A DNA stretch of 64,000 nucleotides from Tritrichomonas musculus (GCA_039105265.1 JAPFFF010000062.1:124001-188000), one strand, 5' to 3'. Positions 38,092 through 47,824 are shown, counted from the first letter of the stretch. Program-made: numbers and translations. The notes: a model not told the origin generated them from the letters alone.

Positions 38092-38285
38092 ACTACTCCA
38101 AGAGCTCCCCCGGACCCATTCAGAAAGTTCTATCGTTCGCATATTCAAAAAGTTATATTGCTCATGTATTCAAAAAGTTTCACTTCACATAAAGTTTTTC
38201 ATTTATGACTACAAAAAAATGTTTTCCACGATTGAAATGTACCCAACGCTAAATCCTGCTGAAGAACAAACACCGATAGCAATTG

Positions 38286-39830
38286 AATATGCTTGCAGAT
38301 AAGATTAACAGGAGTATCTACAACTAAGTCGTTGCAGAAAAGATTATTGCTTGTTAGATGAACAGGTGTGTTGGCCACATGTTCATGGATTGAGAGATTG
38401 TTGCTGGTGAGATCGACAGGCGTTTCGATCTTGGCCTCTTTAACAGTGAGGCTGTTGCTTGTTATATCAACAGGGATGTTAGTGACATGTTCATTAATTT
38501 CAAGTTGGTTGCTGTTTAAATGTACAGGAGTCTTGGTGATATGTTCATTAAGATCAAGTCTGTTGCTGCATAAGTTAACAGGGTTTTTCGCCACCTGCTT
38601 ATTTATAACTAGATTTTTGATGGTGAGGTTGATAGGCGTGTCTTTTTCAACATTGTTGATTATGAGATTGTTACTAGTGAGGCTGACAGATGTATCTTTT
38701 TTCACATTGGTTAATATTGAGTTTATTACAGGTAAGGTTGACTGGAGTATCTATAATGTTTTGGTTAATAACAAGTTTGTTTCAGTGATATTTTCCTTAA
38801 CAGAGAATTTGTTACTATTAAGAATGACAGGTGTTGCAATTGATTTGTCTTCTACGACAATTTTGTTGTCAAATTAGGAATTGACTGCGGATGATTGAAG
38901 AAATTGTAATAATCGACATTAGTAGTGGCATTTGTCCAATAGGACGTGTTGCTGCAGCCAAGATAATTGTTCGTACAAATATTATAATTTGCGATCTGCG
39001 AGATGAACTGTTGGAAGATGTCAAATACATTGCCAACATTTGGGATCTCCATAGATTGGCTGAAGGAGAAAAAAGCGGTTGGTATGCATTGAAAGTCAAC
39101 TATCGATTGAGGATTGACTTTAGATATGCTTAACTCATCCGGCGTAGGATCTATTGGACGAGCTAAAGTATTGATGATCGGTTGGGAGTCTTTGAAAAGA
39201 AGCTGGCCACCAGCAACAAGGGCGCTAATGACTTCATTGCGTTGGTCAATATAGAATTTCGGTAAGTTGGGAGAAAGAAAAGGATCTGCAGTAATGATGA
39301 TCCAGTTTGGATTTTAGAGGTTGTTGGGGCCGACTGGGTTGTAATGGACACCAGAAGCTAACAAGATTTCAGAATCGATCAATCGAATAGGTTTGGAAGT
39401 TGCCGTAGATGAGTTGAGAATGGTAGGGATCGTATGAAACATCTGCAGGTTAATCGGAAAGTTGTTTGGTGCATGGAATCTGTGAAGTTTCATCAGTTAT
39501 CGGAGAATCAATATATCTTGAAGGATCGGGAATAGATTGTGAGAAAACGGTTTATTTGAATGATGATTTGGTGGAAAATTTGTTTTGAGAGCAGGATTAC
39601 GAGAGCGAGACCGATCGCCATTTTCATTACCAATTATAACGTAGCCTGCCTTGCGAAGAATAGCATTGACATCGTATTCGGCATTGTTTTGTCTAGTCGG
39701 CATGGACTGAACATCATTTTGAATTATTATCGCGATTAAGATTATGGAATTCAAAAAAAATCTTGTAACTGCTACTAAAAGAATAGCCTCCATGAGAGGA
39801 ATGCGAATTTGTATAAAAAGGAGTTTCAAA
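38286..39830 (-). mobile_element. Fossil gene for a repetitive protein, possibly from a mobile or virus-like element
   Basis: The minus strand carries the remains of a gene of about 1.5 kb. Its 5' part is hydrophilic (MPTRQNNAEYDVNAILRKAG near the start). Its 3' part is a row of about eight 21-residue (63-bp) units of the form TPVxLTSNxLxIxEHV. It is broken, with several interruptions, and looks old. I do not recognise the family. Long beta-like repeats and the recombinase fossil next to it suggest cargo or a structural gene of an integrated element, but this is inference. It ends about 50 bases from the tRNA-Tyr gene. Confidence 0.45.
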
Positions 39831-39878
39831 CATCTTAGAAGAAAAATTGATCGAGTACACTCAAAGTGAAAAAAAAAA

Positions 39879-39960
39879 TCCGCGCTGCTGGAATCGAACC
39901 GGCGACATTCTGATGACTACATTTCTACAGTCAGACGCTCTACCACTGAGCTAAGAGCGG
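39879..39960 (-). tRNA. tRNA-Tyr(GTA) with a 10-nt intron
   Basis: On the minus strand the acceptor stem is CCGCTCT/AGCGCGG with one mismatch, the discriminator is A, and the D arm is GCTC-AGTGGTA-GAGC. The anticodon stem TCTGA/TCAGA encloses CTGTAG and 11 more bases. A 7-base loop is restored if about 10 nt are removed one base 3' of the anticodon GTA. The T arm contains TTCGATT. tRNA-Tyr is the classical intron-bearing tRNA of eukaryotes, and the intron position is canonical. It is 82 nt including the intron, with an A-run terminator at 39871-39878. Confidence 0.92.
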
Positions 39961-40278
39961 CGCTAATAATTCAAATATTTTAATATACTAGCCATTAAAA
40001 ATAATATTATTTAATATTTAGAAATTTTAAAGCTGGTTCAAAATATGCATTTTCTCTGATATTCAAAAATCAATATTTTTAAATAATTGCATCAATATAA
40101 TTAAAAAAAATATTTTTAAATTTATATTTTTATTGATAATTTATTAATAATAATTAATAAAACATAATGAAAAAGGGTATATCGATAAGTAACGTAAACC
40201 AAGCAGTATTTTCAAAAAAAAAAAAAAGTTGTATTCATAATAATTATCAAATCAAAAAATTGATATATAATTGCAATA
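39961..40278. other. Spacer, nothing recognised
   Basis: AT-rich DNA between the tRNA-Tyr gene and the 3' end of the small acidic gene. A run of A at 40215-40227 is the only notable sequence. Confidence 0.5.
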
Positions 40279-40506
40279 CTATTTCTCGTTTTCGCTATTT
40301 TCATCCGAATCAGGTATAACTTCAACGTCCGATACTTCCACATTATCATCATCTGATGGCGCAGGGGCAAATAATGGTATATCTGAATTACTGCTCTCTG
40401 GCTGTATATCAACAATATCAACAGGAGAAGGTTTCGGTATAACAAGTGATTCAAATTGATCTCTGGTTTCATTGTTTGAACAAGGGCAAGAGCAGCAAAA
40501 TCCCAT
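40279..40506 (-). CDS. Small acidic protein with an N-terminal dual-acylation motif, 75 aa
   Basis: The protein starts MGFCCSCPCSNNE. Gly2 is a candidate N-myristoylation site, and Cys4, 5, 7 and 9 are candidate palmitoylation sites. The rest is Pro/Asp/Glu/Ser-rich and disordered (…DSDENSENEK at the end). This is the usual design of short membrane-anchored signalling or flagellar proteins; the function is unknown. It is divergent from the large BTB-ankyrin-Sel1 gene, with 215 bases between the two ATGs. Its small size lowers certainty, but the clean lipidation motif directly after an ATG and the higher GC than the flanks support a real gene. Confidence 0.65.
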   Translation of the reverse strand: MGFCCSCPCSNNETRDQFESLVIPKPSPVDIVDIQPESSNSDIPLFAPAPSDDDNVEVSDVEVIPDSDENSENEK

Positions 40507-40721
40507 TCTTTTTATCTTTGGTTAACCAATTAAACGGTCATAACAATTTTGTAGTAATTAGACTATTTCTTTTTAATTTTAAATAATTATCATAAATACT
40601 CATAATTCACTAAGATTTGATAATTTATAAATGATTTTTTTTATTATCAATCAAAATAATTTAATTTGGGCAAAAATGACATTTTTATCACAAAAAGTTG
40701 AAAATTTTATTTAATATTTTC
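40507..40721. promoter_or_regulatory. Divergent promoter region
   Basis: The 215 bases separating two divergently oriented ATGs must hold both promoters. CAAAAAGTTG (complement CAACTTTTTG) lies at 40691-40700, about 25 bases before the ATG at 40722. It resembles the ACTTTTTGAAT motif seen near other starts. Assignment to either gene is inference. Confidence 0.35.
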
Positions 40722-43700
40722 ATGCATAAGAATCATATTGTCTTTCTTAACGCAGATGATATAAAACAGGAACAAATTTTCGAATTGAATCCCCATTCAT
40801 TATGCATATTTAATCCATCATATAATATAAATTTTTTTGAAATAATTCCGAAGAAATTTATAATTTCATCTAACAACAGATCTTTTTATTTTAACACAGA
40901 ACTTCTAAAAGATACAAGCTCAGTCATTTCAAAATTCATTTTAGGTAACCCTGAGAATTTACATTTTCATATTGATATTGAAGATGAAAACAACGTATTA
41001 GAAAAATTGGAGCAATTATATCAAGGAAAAGTTATTATTGTTGATGAAAAAGATTTTTCAGTTTTTAATCAAATTACATTATCATTAAATATTCTTGATG
41101 ATATCCCTATTAGTCCAGGACAAGAAAATCATAGCAAATTAGCTAGTTTTACTTTTGTAATCTCAAAAAATAGTTTTTATGATTTTATTTCTAATATATC
41201 TTTTCCCAAATTTTCTATTATTACGAGGAATCACAAATATAAGTGCAACCCTATTGGAATTCAATGTTCAAAAGTTATTTCTAACTTTTTATCACAAGAA
41301 CCAAACAAAAATTGTTTTTATTATGATTTTGATGATTCATTTTCAGAATTTCAATTTATGTACGACTTTTTCAATTGCAAAATGGTCGATATCACAACAG
41401 ACAATATGCAATCATTGAAAAAGATTGCAGAAGATTTACAAATCACGCCAATTATAGAAGACATCGACAAATACATCAAAGAACACGATCAACTAATGGA
41501 AACGGTTGACGATCAACAATTGAGTACCGAATCCATTGAAAAACTTTTTCATCATCTTTATCATATAAAAGAGCTGCCAATTTCGAGAGTGAAAATTTTT
41601 ATTGAATCAGAATGGTCCAATACGATAGAAAAAGTGCAAGAATTGGCAGCTTTCATACTTCAAGTTGTCAAATCTGATTTTCGCTTGCACAACGCCATCA
41701 TTGATTTATTACTTCAACTTAATAACAATGAGAATGATGATGAAGAAGAGAATGAAACTAATCAGCTGCCAATTTTGGTTCCTTTCATTGTTTCCTATTT
41801 GATGAATTCATTTGGTGAAAGCAAACATTGCTGCTCCTTGATTGTCAAATTAAGGAGAGAAGGTCTCATTCAACAAGAAGACATTTTGAAAAAGCTTCGG
41901 GACATTCTGTTACAAGAAGAAATAGAAGATGAACAAGAAGAAAAATTTGAAATCCATTTGGATTTACCTTTCAATAATAATAATAACAATGATTTGCCTA
42001 AGAAAAAACAAATTGATGAAAGAATAATGAACATTTTCGATTGGTTTCTGCCTGAAATGTTTCAAATAAGAAGAGACGTTGTTGAATACATTATCAAAAA
42101 AAGTGAAAAAATAAAAAAACATTTTTTCATGTCATTTTTGCCAGACAAGCTTGACAAATATAAAGAAATGCTTGATTCAGGCGAGCCCACCGATATGATC
42201 ACAATTTTTTTGCGAAATGACGATGTCGATTCATTGAGAACTTTCATAATAAATGAAAAAATTGACATTTTCGAGAAAACAGTTCCATACAACATATATG
42301 AAGATTTTGTAGAAAATGGAGATACAACATATTTAAATTATGCAGCTGCTTATGGTTCAATTAAATGCTTCAAATTTTTGTTATTAAATCATATGAATGT
42401 TGATTCATTGTCGTTTGAATGCGCTGTTTATGGAGGCAGTTCTGAAATCATCAGAATTGTAGATCAAAATATGACACTTTATTCAAAAATAATCATTTCA
42501 TGTTTCTCAGGTAAAATTTTAAATATAATCATTCCTGCAATCAAAAAGCATCGGAATGATCTGCTTGATTGGATTTTGGAAGAGAAAATAAAGAATTGCA
42601 ACTTTTTCAATGAATTGGCAACGGTTTCAATTCAAAATGGAAATGCACATTCATTGTTTGAAATAATGAACAAAGGTTTCGATTTATTAAGCAATCAACA
42701 AATAATTCAATTCTCAAATGAAAATGGATTTTATACACTCTCAAAAATAATTTTTGACATCATCATCGAAAAAGTGAGAAACCCAAATTTTTCATCAATT
42801 TATAAATCATTTGTTTCTTTTGGAAATCTTTCAATTTTCCTTTTATTTGTTGATTACATTGATAACAAGACTCTTACTTTATCACTTAAGGTTGCTGTCG
42901 AATTTAGCCACTTGAAAATCATTGAATATTTCTTTGAAAAATTAATATTTACAAAAAAGATTGATATTCAATCGAAAACGATCAAAGAAGTTTTATCTAT
43001 TTCTGCTTTAAAAAATGATTTTGAACTTTTTAATTACTTGATTAATGAATTTCAAAAAATGAATCCTTCTTTCTATCAAGAGTTTTCGTGGTCAAGAGAG
43101 ATACTGCCGAATGCATGCAAAAACGGAAAGATAAAAATTGTTGAAAAAATAATTGAAATTATTTATAAATTTGAAAACTCAATAGAAAATGATATAACAA
43201 CATCATTCATTCAAGCAGCAATATATGGACATATTGACATTCTTAAATATCTCACAAATAGTTCATTGACAATCAATTATGAAACTCTTTCTAAATCTGG
43301 AATTGAAATGAAATCAATCAACAGTGAAATTTTTTCATTCATGATTGAAAAATCACCTGAAAACTTGAAAGACAAATTATTAAGTAATTTTATTTATGTT
43401 GCTTTATATACTAGAAATAAAGATCTCGCTGAATACATACTAAAACAGAAAAATGACTTTGAAAATTCACTAATTCATGCAGTTGAAACAAATGATTTGG
43501 ACATTGTCGATTTAGTTCTAAAATATAACAAAAAATCATCATTGGTAAACAAAGTTTTAAGATCTAGAACACCTTTATGCATTGCAGTTAAAAACAATAA
43601 TTTACCTATTGTTCAACGTCTTCTTTCACTTGATAATATTGATCCTAACTTAAGAGATCAAAATAATCCAAATCCACTTCAAATTGCTTGTGATAAAAAT

Positions 43701-45014
43701 TATATTGAAATTTGTGAAAGACTTCTTCAAATGGACAAGATTGATCCTAATATTGAAAATCCGTATATACCACTTCACATTTCTTTGATTTACAAGCGTT
43801 GGGAGATTGTGGAAATGCTTCTTGAGCATCCAAAAATAAAAATAAGAGAAGACGAAGATGATTTAGCAATTTTGATTTCATCCAAAAAAATAAAATTAAT
43901 CAAACTTTATGCTGACAAAGGAAGCACAGAAGCAATGGTTTACTATAGTAACGTTGTTGGAGAAGACAAAGAAGAAGCAATAAAATACATGAAAAAGGCA
44001 GCTGACAATGGAAATGTTAAAGGAATGTTGACTTATGGATCAATGTTAGAATCTGGTGACGGAAACTATAAAGAAGCAGCACAATACTACAAAATGGCAT
44101 CTGATAAAGGCAGTATTGAAGGATCATTAAGTTATGCATTGATGCTGGTGAATGGCAAAGGTGTTGAAGTTAACAAAGAAGAAGCTGCAAAGTATTTCAA
44201 ACTTGGAGCAGAAAAAGGAAATATAAAAGCAATTGTTCAATATGGCCAAATGTTACTTGATGGAATTGGTGTTCCGGTAGATGAAGAAGAAGCAGCTCGG
44301 CATTTCAGACAGGCAGCTTTTAAAGGCCATCCCGATGGAATGTTTTATTTTGGCCACGTTTTATATAGTGGAAGAGGCGTATCTGCCAACAAAAGGAAAG
44401 CGATTCAATACTATATAAACGCAGCAAACAGTGGATCAACATTGGCAATGATTGAATACGGAAACATTCTAGAAAATGAAAATAATGGAGCTAAAAAGGA
44501 AGAGGCAAAACGTTACTATAAAATGGCCGCTAATAAAGGAAATCCAATTGGAATCAACAATTACGGATGGATTCTTTTGTGCACAGGTTCTGAACAAGAA
44601 GATTACGAAGAAGCTTGCCAATACTTTAAAAAGGCGGCTGATATGGGGAATTTGAATGCTCTCTTTAATTACGGATTCATGCTGGACAACGGTCTTGGGA
44701 TACCGATTAATCATGAAGAGGCAGAGAGATGCTACAATTTGGTTATTGAAAAAGGAAGGACTGACATCATTTTATTGCTTGCTGAAAGATTGGAGGAAGG
44801 AAAAGGACTTGCTAAGAACGAGAAGGAAGCTCTTCGTTATTATAAAATGGCAGCTGATGCAGGATGCATTGATGCAATGTTTAGCTATGCAAAAATGAGA
44901 GAAAATGATTGTGATGCTATTTCAAATAAAGAAGAAGCAATTCGATACTATAAAATGGCAGCTGAAAAAGGTCATGCTGATGCAATGAAATCTTACCAAC
45001 GTTTAACTATGTAA
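40722..45014 (+). CDS. BTB-like / ankyrin / Sel1-repeat protein, 1430 aa
   Basis: The first ATG is at 40722; the frame opens slightly earlier without an ATG. Residues about 1-260 hold two BTB-like segments (RSFYFNTELLKDTSSVISKF and IGIQCSKVISNFLSQE, each with the hydrophobic pattern of trichomonad BTB variants). Residues about 265-480 are helical with acidic inserts (NENDDEEENE). About 487-1060 contain the DUF3447 ankyrin block (TYLNYAAAYGSIKCFKFLL) and many divergent plus a few canonical ankyrin repeats (TPLCIAVKNNNLPIVQRLL). About 1066-1430 hold about ten Sel1 repeats (e.g. EEAAKYFKLGAEKGNIKA). Such ankyrin-Sel1 combinations are a trichomonad specialty and imply a protein-interaction scaffold. 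No signal peptide or membrane segment is seen. Confidence 0.9.
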   Translation: MHKNHIVFLNADDIKQEQIFELNPHSLCIFNPSYNINFFEIIPKKFIISSNNRSFYFNTELLKDTSSVISKFILGNPENLHFHIDIEDENNVLEKLEQLYQGKVIIVDEKDFSVFNQITLSLNILDDIPISPGQENHSKLASFTFVISKNSFYDFISNISFPKFSIITRNHKYKCNPIGIQCSKVISNFLSQEPNKNCFYYDFDDSFSEFQFMYDFFNCKMVDITTDNMQSLKKIAEDLQITPIIEDIDKYIKEHDQLMETVDDQQLSTESIEKLFHHLYHIKELPISRVKIFIESEWSNTIEKVQELAAFILQVVKSDFRLHNAIIDLLLQLNNNENDDEEENETNQLPILVPFIVSYLMNSFGESKHCCSLIVKLRREGLIQQEDILKKLRDILLQEEIEDEQEEKFEIHLDLPFNNNNNNDLPKKKQIDERIMNIFDWFLPEMFQIRRDVVEYIIKKSEKIKKHFFMSFLPDKLDKYKEMLDSGEPTDMITIFLRNDDVDSLRTFIINEKIDIFEKTVPYNIYEDFVENGDTTYLNYAAAYGSIKCFKFLLLNHMNVDSLSFECAVYGGSSEIIRIVDQNMTLYSKIIISCFSGKILNIIIPAIKKHRNDLLDWILEEKIKNCNFFNELATVSIQNGNAHSLFEIMNKGFDLLSNQQIIQFSNENGFYTLSKIIFDIIIEKVRNPNFSSIYKSFVSFGNLSIFLLFVDYIDNKTLTLSLKVAVEFSHLKIIEYFFEKLIFTKKIDIQSKTIKEVLSISALKNDFELFNYLINEFQKMNPSFYQEFSWSREILPNACKNGKIKIVEKIIEIIYKFENSIENDITTSFIQAAIYGHIDILKYLTNSSLTINYETLSKSGIEMKSINSEIFSFMIEKSPENLKDKLLSNFIYVALYTRNKDLAEYILKQKNDFENSLIHAVETNDLDIVDLVLKYNKKSSLVNKVLRSRTPLCIAVKNNNLPIVQRLLSLDNIDPNLRDQNNPNPLQIACDKNYIEICERLLQMDKIDPNIENPYIPLHISLIYKRWEIVEMLLEHPKIKIREDEDDLAILISSKKIKLIKLYADKGSTEAMVYYSNVVGEDKEEAIKYMKKAADNGNVKGMLTYGSMLESGDGNYKEAAQYYKMASDKGSIEGSLSYALMLVNGKGVEVNKEEAAKYFKLGAEKGNIKAIVQYGQMLLDGIGVPVDEEEAARHFRQAAFKGHPDGMFYFGHVLYSGRGVSANKRKAIQYYINAANSGSTLAMIEYGNILENENNGAKKEEAKRYYKMAANKGNPIGINNYGWILLCTGSEQEDYEEACQYFKKAADMGNLNALFNYGFMLDNGLGIPINHEEAERCYNLVIEKGRTDIILLLAERLEEGKGLAKNEKEALRYYKMAADAGCIDAMFSYAKMRENDCDAISNKEEAIRYYKMAAEKGHADAMKSYQRLTM

Positions 45015-45067
45015 ATTATAAATATAATACATATTTAGTATTATTTTTTTGATTCATTGCAAATGTA

Positions 45068-45211
45068 AACTGGTAGTCATTTTTGCATATAACTCAATTT
45101 TCAATTTATTATTGAAAACTAATAATTATTTATTTCAAAATTGAGTTGATTATTTTCATTTTTCAATACTATTCAGAAAAATTGAGTTGTATGCAAAAAT
45201 GACTACCAGTT
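45068..45211. mobile_element. 144-bp MITE with about 35-bp terminal inverted repeats and TA duplications
   Basis: The left end AACTGGTAGTCATTTTTGCA… and the right end are inverted copies over about 35 bp with one mismatch (ATATAACTC versus ATACAACTC). TA flanks both ends (45066-45067 and 45212-45213). There is no coding capacity. The near-perfect ends suggest recent activity of a mariner-type source elsewhere. Confidence 0.8.
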
Positions 45212-45249
45212 TAACTGCATCATTCATTAAGCAAACACCTAATTGATAT

Positions 45250-45715
45250 GAATTAATAACTATTTCGACCTTGAATTATTTCTGTTCCTTTGTCAGCAAC
45301 ATTTATATCAACATTATTAATGCAAAGTTCAAGTAGATTCATGCATTCAGTTGCATCTTTTTTCGAAAAAGATTTTATTTAACTCAAAAACATACATATA
45401 AAAGTCTTTTGGGAACATATTTTCTTTTAATAATATATAATACCTAATAAAAACTGAGATTCTAAGAGGTTTTGATTATCAACAAAAGAAATATAATGAA
45501 TTGCTTTATTAATATCAGGCTTTATATATTTCCCATTAACATATAAAAGGCCAAGATAGTAATAAGCCTATGAATTATTTTGATTTGCATAAAGCGAAAG
45601 ATAAAAAATTTCTTTATTAATATCTTGTTTTAGGTATTTATCCTCATAATATAATAACCTAAGAAAATACTCTGCATCTGGATTATTTTTATCTGTAAAT
45701 ATTTGATCTATTCTT
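45250..45715 (-). pseudogene. Sel1-repeat gene relic
   Basis: The minus strand reads as Sel1-like repeats, e.g. DAEYFLRLLYYEDKYLKQD followed by INKE, and AYYYLGLLYVNGKYIKPD followed by INKAIHYIS. These are interrupted by stop codons (for example a TAG before AYYYLG). No start or complete frame remains. It is a decayed member of the Sel1 family and ends close to the 144-bp MITE. Confidence 0.65.
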
Positions 45716-45906
45716 TAATTTTATATAATTATTTGAATTCAGAGTTTATTTGGCTGTTCCATAAATCAAAAAGTCATCAACATAATGGAACAAAGAATTA
45801 TAACAAAAAACATAACAAAGTATTAAAAGATATTAAAATCAAGGATAGTAAATGCAAGAACCATATAGAAAAACAGAACCCAACATAAGAATAAAAAACC
45901 AAAAAA

Positions 45907-45978
45907 TGGATGTTAGAAGAATCGAACTCCTGGCCAATGTAGGGCTAGTACACTACTCTACCACTGAGCTAAACACCC
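45907..45978 (-). tRNA. tRNA-Ala(AGC)
   Basis: On the minus strand the acceptor stem is GGGTGTT/AACATCC, with a G3:U70 wobble pair, the alanine identity element. The discriminator is A and the D arm contains GCTCAGTGGTAGAGT. The anticodon arm is GTGTA-CTAGCCC-TACAT, giving anticodon AGC. The T arm has TTCGATT. It is 72 nt with no intron. Confidence 0.92.
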
Positions 45979-46050
45979 TTGCTATTTTTGTAATTAAAAA
46001 CAAATATTTTTTATTATAAATACTTTATTTTTTAAAAAATAACAAAAAAC

Positions 46051-46132
46051 CGACACGAACCAGATTCGAACTGATGCGGGTAAACCCATGGGGACTCAAA
46101 TCCCACGCCATAAACCACTCGGCCATCGTGTC
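46051..46132 (-). tRNA. tRNA-Ser(TGA)
   Basis: A type II tRNA on the minus strand with acceptor GACACGA/TCGTGTC, anticodon loop TTTGAGT (anticodon TGA), long variable arm and T loop TTCGAAT. It is almost identical to the tRNA-Ser(AGA) at 9037-9118 outside the anticodon, the D loop (GAGTGGTTTAT) and the variable arm, so the two probably arose by duplication. It is 72 bases from the tRNA-Ala gene. Confidence 0.95.
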
Positions 46133-46412
46133 TTCACTCTTTTTACTTTTTCAAAGAATTTTATACAATTAATAATTTTTTATTAATGATAATTATTTAT
46201 TTAACAATATAAATGAAGAAATAAAAAAAAATTTTGTCATATATGAGCACAAAATAAAATCAAGATAATCTACAATATAAAAAAAAGATTGATAAATATT
46301 TTTTCCAATACACGTGTTCTTTTTTTTTTTCTTTGTTTTCTTTCAATATCACAAGTAAAATGCTCTATTATAGATTAGAACTAGGATATTTACAACGTCA
46401 TTGGCTGGCTGA

Positions 46413-47663
46413 TTATATTTTTGAATATGACGATATAGCTTCGGCTAGTCCGCAGTCCGCAGCCATTTTGCCGTATTTAGCAGACTCCTCAGCATTGGGA
46501 CTGACTCCGTCACCTTTGCTGAGCTTGATGGAATATATGTACATTGCTCTCTCATCTCCATTGTCAGCAGCTTCTTTGAAAAGAATAGCTGCTTTGGAGC
46601 TGTCAAATGGAATTCCATCGCCGTTATCGAGCATTATTGCATAGGCAAGCTTTGAATTTTTGTGTCCGTATTTAGCAGATCTTTCAAACAGTCTAGCAGC
46701 CTCTTCCTTGTTAGATGGAATGCCATCACCATTATAAAGAATTTTAGCGTAAGTGTAAGTAGACTCGAGCTGGGCTTTGCTAAGAAAGCTAATATAATTA
46801 TGATATTCTATTTTGCTAATTCCTTCGGTAATGAATTCTGCATTTGTTCGTAACTCTTCGGTTATTTCATCAAAAGTTGGGCGCTTTGATGGATATTTCA
46901 CCCAGCATTTTTCTATTAATTGTCGATATGCAGATGGAATTGGAAAATCGAACTCCGGTCGAGTACCATCTCGTATTTTATCTCGAATGTCTTTCAATGA
47001 ATAACCTTTAAAGGGTGGCTCGTTTGAAAATATATTGTAAATAATCATCCCAAACGAATATACATCGCCTTCTTTAGTATATTCGTCGTCAGATATAGCT
47101 TCAGGCGATGAATAAATCACTGTATCTTTTTCTTGTTTTGGTTGCGTAATTTTTGTAATACCATAATCAGTGATTATAGGATTTTTTTCTTTATCGAACA
47201 AAATATTGCTTGGCTTTAAGTTACCATGAATAATTTGAAGCGAGTGCAAAAATGACATAGTTGATGCTATTGTGAAGATTGAAATAAGTTTTTTAGTATC
47301 ATTCAATCTTAGGAATAAATTGCCTTTTCTTTCCAATTGAATAAAATCGTGTAATGTGATATTACCTACAAACTTTGTTATAATTATTGGCTTGTATTCT
47401 TGTTCGAAGTCAACTGGACTGTATCCAATAAAATTCGCTATTGCTGGATAACCTAATTTCGAAATAGCTGCAGCATTACGTATAAAATTAACGATAGACC
47501 CTTTTGAACTTTCTTCTTTTGGGATAGTGTTGAACAAAAATTTGGCTGCATAAATAAATCCTGTTTTCTTTTCTCTCAATCTATAAACCTCACCGAAGGC
47601 TCCTTCACCAACCTTATCGAGATATTGAAATTGATTGATGTCAATAAAATTCGTATTGTGCAT
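46413..47663 (-). CDS. Protein kinase-like (probable pseudokinase) with C-terminal Sel1 repeats
   Basis: A 416-residue protein. The kinase domain (about 10-275) has a glycine loop GEGAFGEVY (19-27), the VAIK-type Lys41 (AAKF), DYG at 166-168 (the DFG position), SPE at 186-188 and GDVYSFGMI at 199-207. The catalytic loop reads HGNLKPSN (146-153), so the HRD Asp is replaced by Asn148. The C-helix Glu also seems missing (NFIRNAAAISKL). Both changes argue for weak or no phosphotransfer. Residues about 290-416 hold three to four Sel1 repeats with the motif NGDGIPSNKEEAARLFERSA. TKL-type kinases fused to Sel1 repeats are typical of trichomonads; the function is probably scaffold or regulatory, as inference. 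The ATG is at 47663. Confidence 0.88.
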   Translation of the reverse strand: MHNTNFIDINQFQYLDKVGEGAFGEVYRLREKKTGFIYAAKFLFNTIPKEESSKGSIVNFIRNAAAISKLGYPAIANFIGYSPVDFEQEYKPIIITKFVGNITLHDFIQLERKGNLFLRLNDTKKLISIFTIASTMSFLHSLQIIHGNLKPSNILFDKEKNPIITDYGITKITQPKQEKDTVIYSSPEAISDDEYTKEGDVYSFGMIIYNIFSNEPPFKGYSLKDIRDKIRDGTRPEFDFPIPSAYRQLIEKCWVKYPSKRPTFDEITEELRTNAEFITEGISKIEYHNYISFLSKAQLESTYTYAKILYNGDGIPSNKEEAARLFERSAKYGHKNSKLAYAIMLDNGDGIPFDSSKAAILFKEAADNGDERAMYIYSIKLSKGDGVSPNAEESAKYGKMAADCGLAEAISSYSKI

Positions 47664-47752
47664 CTTTCTAAGTAAAGGTTCAATTGAAGTCTAATCTTGG
47701 AATTTTGAATGATTTTTGATCAGCTTTCTTGATCATTTAAAAAAGTAAAAAA

Positions 47753-47824
47753 TTTTCTAGTGAGGAATCGAACCTCAATCTTTGGCTTCAAAGGCCAACG
47801 TGCTTGCCATTACACCACAAGAAA
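47753..47824 (-). tRNA. tRNA-Gln(TTG)
   Basis: On the minus strand the acceptor stem is TTTCTTG/CTAGAAA with one T-T mismatch and the discriminator is A. The anticodon arm is TTGGC-CTTTGAA-GCCAA, giving anticodon TTG. The T arm is TGAGG-TTCGATT-CCTCA. It is 72 nt with no intron. It decodes CAA, the main Gln codon in these AT-rich genes. It lies 90 bases upstream of the pseudokinase gene, on the same strand. Confidence 0.9.
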
